Shown here: positions 56,343-64,000 of the stretch, piece after piece
How the letters are laid out: each line of letters opens with the position of its first letter
Position numbering within the stretch: the first letter of the stretch is position 1
Assembly: GCA_963921425.1 (NCBI GenBank)
Contig: OY992839.1
Coordinates: 14,859,409-14,923,408, forward strand
Direction: 5' to 3'
DNA from: Dryas octopetala
Lineage: Eukaryota; Streptophyta; Magnoliopsida; Rosales; Rosaceae
DNA: 64,000 nt
Program-made: the position numbers and the translations under genes
Notes under the pieces: model-generated
What the model saw: the letters and a program-made list of their open reading frames with translations, nothing else
The model's database searches: none
What the model was told of the DNA's origin: nothing

Positions 56343-56654
56343 ATGGAGTCTAGCCAATCAAGCACTATGAATGCCTCTACTAACCTTAATTGCCCTACAA
56401 TAATGTCACCTCTAAACAGACCAAACCAACCAGTACCTACACCTTCACCTTCAACCCAAACCCAAGATGAGAATGATGACCAAGTAGAGAATGAAACCAA
56501 ATCTAAGAAGACCAAGTCTATAGTGTGGATACATTGCACCAAGTTTGAAAAAATGCATGAGCAGCGTAAGATTATGTGGCCTTTTGCTAGATGTAATACT
56601 TGCAAACAAGAATTTCCAGCCCATACTACTCACAATGTGGGTTCGGATCGGTAA
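56343..56654 (+). pseudogene. hAT transposase N-terminal exon with BED zinc finger, truncated
   Basis: The open frame starts MESSQSSTMNASTN, passes an acidic linker with a KSKKTKS patch and gives a BED-type DNA-binding finger: IVWIHCTKF, ARCNTC (C-x2-C) and HTTHN (H-x3-H). It then jumps into terminal-repeat sequence (about 56636) and stops. The dimerisation and catalytic DDE parts are missing, so it is a deletion derivative, unable to transpose on its own. Confidence 0.72.
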
Positions 56655-56690
56655 CCGAACCGAAACCCCTAAACCGAAGACCGAACCGAA

Positions 56691-57592
56691 TAGTATGACA
56701 TGTTTAATTATAACATTTTGGTCCTTAGCTCCCAATTATTTGATTTCCTCCAAATTAATGGTATTAAGAATAAACTAACATAATTTATATGAGAGTTGAG
56801 AAATTAATATATACTCAATTTCAAAACATCTTTCTTGTTGAATTTTATAACTAATGAAATTATTCAATTATTATAGGAATTGAATCAAGATAATAACGCC
56901 AATTTCAACAATTCAATTCGTTCAACACAAATCGTATCCTTTGTTTAGAGGCTGAAATTATCAAAGTCAAGTAAAAGGGCTTTTCACTTCTTTGTGTTTG
57001 GCTTCTATTTCTATAAGTAAAAGCAACCACTTGATTAATAATAAATGATCTGGTTTAGGATTTTGTTAATTTTTTAAGTTTAGCGTGAGACATGATATAG
57101 TTTGGCGTTTTGCTCCAATGGAAATATTCCACAGCAAAGAAAAGGGAACACCTGTCTAATATGAAAAAAGTGATGACAATAGGGTGATGATAATGTTTAT
57201 TATCGTTAATTGTTATTATTTTCATGTTGGGCTTCTTTTATTTTTCACAAATGGGCCGATGGATTGTATATTATAAGCAAGAGTAAGCAAAGCATGATAG
57301 CTTATTAGAATTTTTGACACGTTATGTTAATAAATTATAAATTAAAACTGTTCATTACAACATGGTGTCACTTATATTTTTGTTGTTCTTTTTTTATTTT
57401 TATGAATCACTTAATTTGTTACTCAACCATATTTTAGGTAGATAACATATAAGATTGTTTGGCAAAATAAAATTAATCTAACATATCCCATGGCTAGTGT
57501 CCTATTGTTAGGTAGTTTAGCAACATAAATGTTTAAGCTGTCAAATTGTGAATATGAATCATACATTCAGACAAAAATTAACTTAAACTAAA
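56691..57592. other. Intergenic, no gene recognised
   Basis: AT-rich sequence without recognisable repeats or coding signals. Confidence 0.45.
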
Positions 57593-57945
57593 GGGTTAAA
57601 TGCAAAAATAGTGCACAAACTTTACTATGATTCTCAATTTGGTCCATTAACTATAAAAAATGTCAATTTGGTCCACGAATCTCTCAAATTGTACCAAAGC
57701 AATACAAACATTAACTTCTATAAAAAAAAATTAACTGAACTAGTCATGTGCACAACATGTGACTGCATTTTCAGGGATATTTTAGTCCATTCATCACATT
57801 TTGGCTTAATTTTTTTTATGGAAGTTAACGTTTGTACTGCTTTGATATAACTTGAAAAATTCGTGGACCAAATTGACATTTTTATAGTTAATTAACTAAA
57901 TTAAAAATCACAACAAAATTCGTGAACCATTTTTATATTTAACCC
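57593..57945. mobile_element. Mutator-type MITE
   Basis: 353 bp with inverted ends GGGTTAAATGCAAAAATAGT and GGGTTAAATATAAAAATGGT and a perfect 9-bp duplication TAAACTAAA (57584-57592, 57946-57954). Inner arms (CAATTTGGTCCA) also pair. Confidence 0.88.
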
Positions 57946-58399
57946 TAAACTAAATGCTTTGGCAAAGGAAATAGTAAATAAGGCAAGCTAACTCAGTTCA
58001 AAAGTAAGCCCCTTTTTTGTTGGGTCATAAAAAGTAATTCCCATTATGATTATGACCAAAAGCAAGCCCCTAATTGCCACAAATTGAACCCAAGTAGGAA
58101 TTTAACCTAATGGGCCTGAAAAGTTCACAATGGGATGATTTGGTTGCAGACTTGCAGCTGCAGCATGATTTTGTTGACTTGTAGAAAATGAGTAGACGTG
58201 GGCCTAGTGAAATGGGAAAAATTAGATGGGCTTTAATATGGGCCCACTTGTCAGAATTGGGCTACTTTGATAGATGGGCTTTAATATGGGTAAAACCCAA
58301 AACGTGTCAGCGAAGGGGACGACGCTATTGCTGGAATTGTCCTACTCAGTTCCAGACTTCCAGGTTTAGATTTCTGGTGGGCTAATCATAAACGACACC

Positions 58400-58531
58400 G
58401 TTTGCCCCATATCAAAAGTTCTCTTCCATCCCCACCTCCCCTCTCTCTCTCTAACTGTCGCTCTGCTCCGTTCATTGTCGCCGACCCCGCCGCCGAGCTA
58501 GCCCCGGCCCACCGTCCCTTAGTTTGCACTG
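58400..58531 (+). promoter_or_regulatory. Probable 5'UTR exon of the SPT small-subunit gene
   Basis: A CT-rich leader followed by GC-rich sequence ends GCACTG|GTGAGC at 58531. A matching acceptor (GTTTGTAG) precedes the coding exon at 58873. The transcription start is estimated, not seen. The preceding stretch 57955-58399 should hold the promoter; I find no clear TATA box there. Confidence 0.55.
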
Positions 58532-58883
58532 GTGAGCAATTAGTTTCTCTCTATCTCTCTGTTTGGTTGGTGGGAAAGGTTTGGGAAAAAAGGTTGAGAC
58601 TTTATAAAATAACTGATCTGTTTCTGTTAGGTTGCTTGTTAATAAAAAAATAATGTGCAAATCATTACATAAAACAAGGATTTGTTACCCCCAAATTTCC
58701 TTTGATACAGTCAACGACTCAGCTCATTCCTACTATATTTTTTTTATTGCTGGAAATTGCATGAAGTGTTTCTTTTCTTGTTGATTTACTCATATATATA
58801 TATGGGTTTGTTAACTTGTATTTGTTGAGAGACATGTTAACCTGATACCAACCTTATGCTTACTGTTTGTAGGTTGTAGAGCC

Positions 58884-60292
58884 ATGAATTGGGTTCATCG
58901 CAAGATCTATCTTTACAATGTCACTTTTGGGCTCTATATGTTGGATTGGTGGGAGCGTTATCTTTTCAGTATCCTATGCTTTTCCCTTTTTCTCCAATAT
59001 GCTTGATACTTGTCTATGCCTCTTATTTTGAAGTTTCTACAATGTTGTCATATATAAGCTACATAAAAAGTTTGTATTTTTGGTTATCATGATTTTGTAA
59101 TCTTGTGATCTTAATGAATAGTGGTATAAATGTACGTTGAGGATGTAATGTTATGATTAACATTCAAGATTTCAACTTCATCTCCCACTATCCTTGATCA
59201 AATTTAGTAGGGAGTTCTCTCCCTTCCTCTGTGCTGTTATAATATTGCACTTGTAAGTTCCTTAATCTTGACAGATACTTTGGTCGTTGTGTTGATGTGG
59301 TTCATTCTTTACAACGGGTCACGATATGTAACAGAGTTTTGCAAGAGGTATTATTCTAACCTTTTTCTCTTGGTGGATTGCATGAGGTGGTTGCATTTTA
59401 TCTTTCTCTTTATACTAGAACTTAGAAACATATACTTGGCTATGATGTATTTGGATTTCGTGAAAGAAACGTCTCTCTGATACCTGATTTGGGTTTAAGC
59501 AATGGGACAATGGATAATGTGGAATTTGACTGTCATCTAGAAAAGAATCAGTTCTTGGTTCCAGCCTTCTTGCCTTTGGGAAAATAGATCAATTGTGGCA
59601 TTAAAGTTCTTAAGGCTAGTTCGAATGTTGAATTTTGTTGGTATACCTCCTCTCTAATCTTCTTATCTTTTATTACATAACTGAAATTCCTTCTTCATTG
59701 AAGCCACTGGACCCTCTTCCATGATGGGTGGTTTGTAAAATGCTTGAATTAGGTGTTGCAGTTGTCCTTTTCTTTTCTTTAGAGGCTTCATGTGCTACAA
59801 ACTCAAAGCACTTTGGATAAACTACATCCGAACGTGTTGGAGGGTTTACATCACTTCCCATCAAACAATTTGGATAGATTTTTGTGGTCTTCACTTACTG
59901 TTGTGGAATTGTGGTCTTCACATGCTTTTTTCTATTTGGCCATTAGGAAACATACAAACAGAACTGTGGATTGTGAAATCACTTATGGCATTCCAAAAAG
60001 GGGAGTAGCCTAATTTTCAGAGGTGCTTTTCGAGTTAGTAGAGATACCCAAGTATTTGTATAGGGCATCATACCATAAACCTTTAGGATCTCGATAGAAG
60101 AGATGGATTTTGGACTATAAAAAATAAAATAAAAAACTACTCTCGGGAGAGCTATGCTTTGGTTTGCTATGTTCTTCCCACTGAAGCAATGCAAAATTTT
60201 CAGTATCTTCTTGCTGTATGTTCTTAGAAGCGCTCTAAAATCTGTAATTTAACTTTTTCTTCTACTATAATAATTTCAGGCATCTATGGTGA
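58884..60292 (+). CDS. ssSPT: Small subunit of serine palmitoyltransferase (56 aa)
   Basis: Three coding exons, 58884-58968, 59275-59347 and 60280-60292, join through GT-AG introns into 57 codons including the stop. The product begins MNWVHRKIYLYNVTFGLYML, continues DWWERYLF, a hydrophobic span (LVVVLMWFILY) and ends EFCKRHLW. This matches in length (56) and wording the plant ssSPTa/ssSPTb proteins. They sit in the endoplasmic reticulum membrane, bind the LCB1/LCB2 heterodimer and strongly stimulate serine palmitoyltransferase, the first step of sphingolipid long-chain-base synthesis. The last coding exon contributes only 13 bases. A 5'UTR intron precedes the ATG. No defect is visible. Open frames in intron 2 are not genes. 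Confidence 0.93.
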
Positions 60293-60839
60293 GGCCTAGA
60301 GGAAGCATCGACCTGGAAGGTCGTGATAGGATGGAGTGAGGATTTGTATGCGGTTAGCCAGCTGCAGAATGTATTACACTCAGTATTTAGATTTGACTTG
60401 GGAAAATGTTGACATTGTGAGAGCAATTGTGCATCTCCAATCCATTCTCAACACCATTTGCTCATGTTTTGGGCTTTTATTTCACTTGATAATGATGTAT
60501 CAGACTGTATTAGTCCTGCTCTATACTCTTGATAACATTATTCTAACAGAGGATTTATGTGTTGTGGCTCGATTCGTTTTCCTCTTCCTATAAACTTATG
60601 GTTTTCCTTTCCTTTCTCTTTATTCTCTGTAGTTGGGCTGAGAGCTATTCTTAATCAGTGTATAGCAAAAAAGAAAAAAAAAATGTGCTTTTTTTCAGAT
60701 CGGAGAAATATTAAGGCAAAATCATTGTGGCTATATATGAAACAAATATACAAGTAGGGTAACATGAGGCACATAGACACATAAATACATAAATGTGCTT
60801 TTAGCCGATAGACACATGCTGCTAGCTAGTGCTACTAGG
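60293..60839. other. 3'UTR of the SPT gene and spacer
   Basis: Likely 3'UTR, then AT-rich spacer between two convergent transcription units (this gene and the minus-strand Sec1 fragment). No further feature. Confidence 0.45.
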
Positions 60840-62277
60840 TTAATGACCAACTGGACTGCTGCTCCTACTTGGATCATTCAAATTCAAGCATGGATACTCT
60901 TCCTTTGACAGTTCACCTTTGCTAAGTTTTTCTATAACTTCCTGAAATATTTAACCCAAGAATTTGGAAGATTTTGTTTGGGATAATGGGTTAGAATTAG
61001 AATAACTCCAAAATTCGATTCCCTCCAATGTAACCAAGAAAAATTAAGGTACCTAGTTACGTACCTCTATAACGGGATGAAAGCGCGAAAGCTGCCATGT
61101 TTCTTCTTCTTCAGTTGGACTTGGATGTAGTTGTTTCCTTGCTGCACGTTTCTTCTGAGAAGTAGCCAACAAGCATCTAATAGATGCAATCAACTCATGC
61201 ATATACGCATTCTTGATAGAAGAAAAACGAGTCCCCTGTGAACTACTTTTTTGGGTATCGACTGATAATCCCCCAAAGTAGTCTCAAGTTATTCACTGAT
61301 TTCTTATCATCGGGTGTTAATCCTGCTAACTGATGATCAAAACAAATTAACAGCATTAATTAATTAAGTAGCACAAATTATTTTATAATGATGAACAAGT
61401 GACTTTGACCTTGAGGCTTGGGGCTTAGGGCTTGGGTGGTACAAAGTAATTAATTAGTACAAACCTCCATGAGATTGAGACCCTCATCACCCTCAAATAT
61501 CTCAGGATCAATGGCTGCAACAATCATCAGCAACCGCAACTTCAACTTATTTTCACGACTTTTACTGTCCTGCATGCATAAAAATATATATAATAGTTGA
61601 TCACAAGGAGTCTGGTTTATTTGTCACGTACATACATGTACATTTTTTGTATTGTTCAAATATTTGATGACATCTTCCACTCCCGCATCTCCAAAAATAA
61701 GATCCTGCTCCAGCTGCCCAATTTTTCCAAGTCCAAGCTCCTTGATATTTCTGTGAACTTCCTCTGCCATCTGGATCACCAATAAATAAAAATTTAACTG
61801 AAATTTTTGAGTATTGTCAACTTAACTATTGGAATTAATTTTATAAATCAAATTAATCCTAACCAATTACCCCAACATGAAGGGAGAGCTTGTCGATTTG
61901 TTCTTTATATTGTGGCAATGCTTGAACCATCTTTTGCAAGTCCCTCGAAGATACTTCACCACCATGATCTCTATACAACATATATAAAAGGTCAAATTGG
62001 CATGCTTAATTGATTATGCTTTAAAACTTTAAAAATTAAGAAATTTACATACCAACGTACCTTGAACCAAAGAGTATTAGTGCAGTCTTATTGGATATCA
62101 AGTTGGCCGTTTTCTCATGCAACATTTCACTAGCCTGACAATTAAGCTCATTCATTTGTGGTCCTTTAAAAAAAATTTAAAAAGAAAAGAAGTAATATAT
62201 ATATAGAAAATGAATTATACGTACATGTGCAATATGTGCATGGCGAAGCTGAAGCCAGACAGGATCATCATGATCCC
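60840..62277 (-). pseudogene. Sec1/Munc18 (KEULE-type) gene, 3' part only
   Basis: Seven minus-strand exons, 62277-62225, 62134-62061, 61970-61871, 61770-61642, 61569-61465, 61329-61065 and 60941-60840, have matching splice sites and phases. They encode about 275 C-terminal residues: WLQLRHAHIAH, ASEMLHEKTANLI, SRDLQKMVQALPQYKEQIDK, LGLGKIGQLEQDL, FGDAGVEDVIKYL, SRENKLKLRLLMI, LTPDDKKSVNNLRLL, then a basic ATSQKKRAARK and ETWQLSRFHPVIE. The wording is that of plant SEC1 proteins such as KEULE (about 660 residues), which bind syntaxins for vesicle fusion and cytokinesis. The N-terminal domains are absent, and one extra base in the A-run at 61275-61277 (plus strand) shifts the frame after NNLRLL; all other exon lengths are consistent. 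It ends upstream at the NLR copy C leader near 62370. Confidence 0.87.
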
Positions 62278-62369
62278 CTAAAACAACATTTTTATTTGCA
62301 TCGATATTTAATAAGTCATGGCACAGAAAAGTGAATATTTGTTGAGATGAATTGGTTCAGTACTGGACT

Positions 62370-62514
62370 TCATACATAAACGAATTGAAGAGAATATTGC
62401 TTCACTCAATCAGTACTGCTAATAAGCCTCTCAATCTCTCATATCATCAATTTGATCGAAAACGTACTAAATCTGGTTTATTTGTTTCCCTTTCGGATCG
62501 AGAAGAAAATTAAT
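62370..62514 (+). promoter_or_regulatory. Leader of NLR copy C, shared with copy B
   Basis: Near identical to 38102-38236. The match begins abruptly at about 62371, where Sec1 intron sequence ends, so this is a duplication junction. Confidence 0.7.
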
Positions 62515-63728
62515 ATGGCTGAGGCTGTTGTTTCATATGTGGTCGAAAGGGTCGGAGACTTGCTCACTCAGGAAGCCACATCCTTGTACGGAGTCAGAGG
62601 CCAAGTTGAGCGTGCACGGACCGAGCTACTATTCATGCAGGCCTTCCTCAAAGATGCAGATGCAAAGCAGAAAGACGAAATTAACAAAAGGTGACAAATT
62701 GATACATTCTCTGTTCAAGGAATTCAAATTCCTTAGAGTTTTGAAGGTGGAAGGAATTAACAAAGTAAAAGTAGAGTTGCCCATTGAAATTGGGGATATG
62801 GTCCATTTAAGGTTTCTAAGTCTGCGGGATAGTGATATAAATTCCTTTCCATCATTCCTTGGTAATTTGATATGTTTGCAAACTCTTGATTTTAATGTTT
62901 GTAATATGTCTATGGTCATCCCAAATGTGATAAGGAAGATGAAACAGTTAAGACATTTATATTTACCCTTTTTTGGCAGAGCAAGGGGTAAACTGCAACT
63001 GTCTACTCTTCGCAATCTACAGACGTTATGTCTTGTTTCAACTAGCTACAGTGATTTGAATGATGTTGCTGAATTAACCAATCTCATAAAATTGAAAATA
63101 ATGTTATCAGGACCCTTGCAAAATCTGGAGGAAATCTTGAAAGCGACAAGCAGCACGCTTAACCGTATTCGGTCCCTGTATGTGTACAACATTGTTGGAA
63201 TGAATAGTTGTAGGGAGGTTACGCAAATAGTATCAAGCTATTGTCATATATACAAGCTGTTCTGTTTGGGCCAACAATAGAATTACCGAAAGAGTTCCAG
63301 CACTATCCATACCTCACCAAGATAACATTGATGGATTGTCGTCTCAAGGACTACCATATGGGATGCTATAGAAACTGCCAAATCTAACAACTCTTTCCCT
63401 TATAGGAGACACTTTCGAGGAGAATACAAAGATACTGGTTTTCTTCAAAGGAGGCCTTCCTCATCTTCAATTTCTTTCCCTTTCTTGCATGGATAAAATA
63501 ATAGAGTGGAGGGTGGAAGAAGGAGCCATGCCTAATCTCTGCCGATTGCAAATTGTGAGTTGCACAAGATTGACGACATTACCAGACGGGCTGAGATATG
63601 TGTGTACACTCAAGGAATTAAGCATTAAATTGATGCCTCATACATTCTGAAGTAAGCTTGAGGAAGGAGGAGAGGATTTCTATAAAATCCAACATGTGCC
63701 TTCCCTTGTAATTGGGGAACCCGTGTAA
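62515..63728 (+). pseudogene. NLR copy C, CC fused to LRR (NB-ARC deleted)
   Basis: Starts MAEAVVSYVVERVGDLL like copy B, but at about 62678, after GCAGAAAGACGA, the sequence jumps to LRR sequence (LIHSLFKEFKFLRVLKVEG, LRHLYLP, LQTLCLVS). The whole NB-ARC is missing. The join changes frame, so the CC reading stops at 62694 while the LRR reading stays open to 63280. Further breaks follow: a frameshift near 63262 and at least one nonsense codon near 63370. The last part reads LPHLQFLSLSCMDKIIEW, MPNLCRLQI and a terminal GGEDFYKIQHVPSLVI before TAA at 63726-63728. It supplies the LRR part that copies A and B lack, but cannot act as a receptor in this state. Confidence 0.9.
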
Positions 63729-64000
63729 CAGGTACGTACTTTTTCTTAATTTTTGTTTTGTTCTCTCCATCTCACATCATTACATTAGCAATTTTTCTCT
63801 TTATTTGTTTTTAAAATCTTTTTTGATTCAACACTTGTTGGTTCTCTGTTTTGCTTCCTTTTTTTCTACTTCATTTTCATGCCTCTACTCTGGCTTGCCT
63901 TCCTCTCAAGTGCAAGACCAACCAGCTTTTTCAATTCAGTATTAATCAAATAACTTTTTATTTGGGCAAAGCAGTTCAGAGTAATTCTAGGTAAAACAAA
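63729..64000. other. 3' flank of NLR copy C
   Basis: Begins CAGGTACGT, a strong splice-donor-like sequence just after the stop, then T-rich sequence to the window end. This may be a 3'UTR intron. No gene is recognised. Confidence 0.4.

Larger units (their letters stand above)
51196..56690. mobile_element. Decayed hAT element, split by a solo LTR
   Basis: The left part starts TAGGGCTGGGTCGGG with CCGAACCG-type words (51196-51380). The right part ends in GGTAACCGAACCG and CCGAACCGAA (to about 56690). Inside are AT-rich TATA-type stretches, CCCTAAACCC words, a CT-rich leader (52460-52620), short GC-rich tandem repeats (about 52725-52830 and 55990-56095) and one BED zinc-finger exon (56343-56654). 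The terminal repeat is missing on the right, and I found no target duplication. The catalytic transposase domain has been deleted. Confidence 0.65.

Noticed and set aside
58889-59480. Single-exon open frames over the SPT gene (near 58889-59092 and 59268-59480)
   Set aside because: They are intron read-through. Splicing gives the exact 56-residue product in another frame.

Overview
The window is nuclear DNA of a flowering plant, most probably a woody eudicot. The evidence is intron-containing genes with plant GT-AG splice sites, CC-NB-ARC-LRR (NLR) resistance-gene sequence, a plant-type Agenet/PHD/GNAT chromatin protein, a plant serine-palmitoyltransferase small subunit, a Tat-lineage Ty3/gypsy retrotransposon and many plant DNA transposons. 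The species cannot be fixed from sequence alone.

Layout. 1-15797: an NLR gene (copy A) whose NB-ARC exon is split by a 12,372-bp Tat-type LTR retrotransposon (238-12609, coding strand minus, 5-bp target duplication, LTRs differing at one base I could see). Its long intron holds a Tourist-like MITE and a short CACTA element with a 120-bp palindrome. 15798-23455: gene-poor DNA with a solo LTR (17197-18881) and a Mutator-type MITE (19695-20397). 23456-31560: a hAT-like element carrying a nested 6-kb CACTA element that has captured four exons of a HINT4-type HIT-domain gene. 31918-37626: a Tourist-like element carrying a nested 5-kb CACTA element with fragments of two more host genes, a TCAB1/WRAP53-type WD40 gene and a peroxisomal dienoyl-CoA-reductase-like SDR gene. 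38237-39151: NLR copy B, a pseudogene broken after kinase-2. 39522-47562: an apparently intact ten-exon gene for an Agenet + PHD + GNAT protein of the IDM1-like family. 49487-49922: a copia-size solo LTR. 51196-56690: a decayed hAT element with a BED zinc-finger exon, split by a 2.8-kb solo LTR. 57593-57945: a Mutator-type MITE. 58884-60292: a three-exon gene for the 56-residue small subunit of serine palmitoyltransferase. 60840-62277: the last seven exons of a Sec1/Munc18 (KEULE-type) gene on the minus strand, lacking the 5' part and carrying one frameshift. 62515-63728: NLR copy C, a CC-LRR deletion derivative.

The probably functional host genes are therefore only the IDM1-like chromatin gene and the serine-palmitoyltransferase subunit. 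The rest is a decayed NLR cluster (three related copies, all broken) opened up by nested transposons. The items most worth a second look are the two gene-capturing CACTA elements, the intron-bearing antisense ORF of the young Tat element together with its 71-bp hairpin array, and the small genes and exons that only appear when short exons are spliced by eye (serine-palmitoyltransferase subunit, Sec1, HINT4, TCAB1, SDR).
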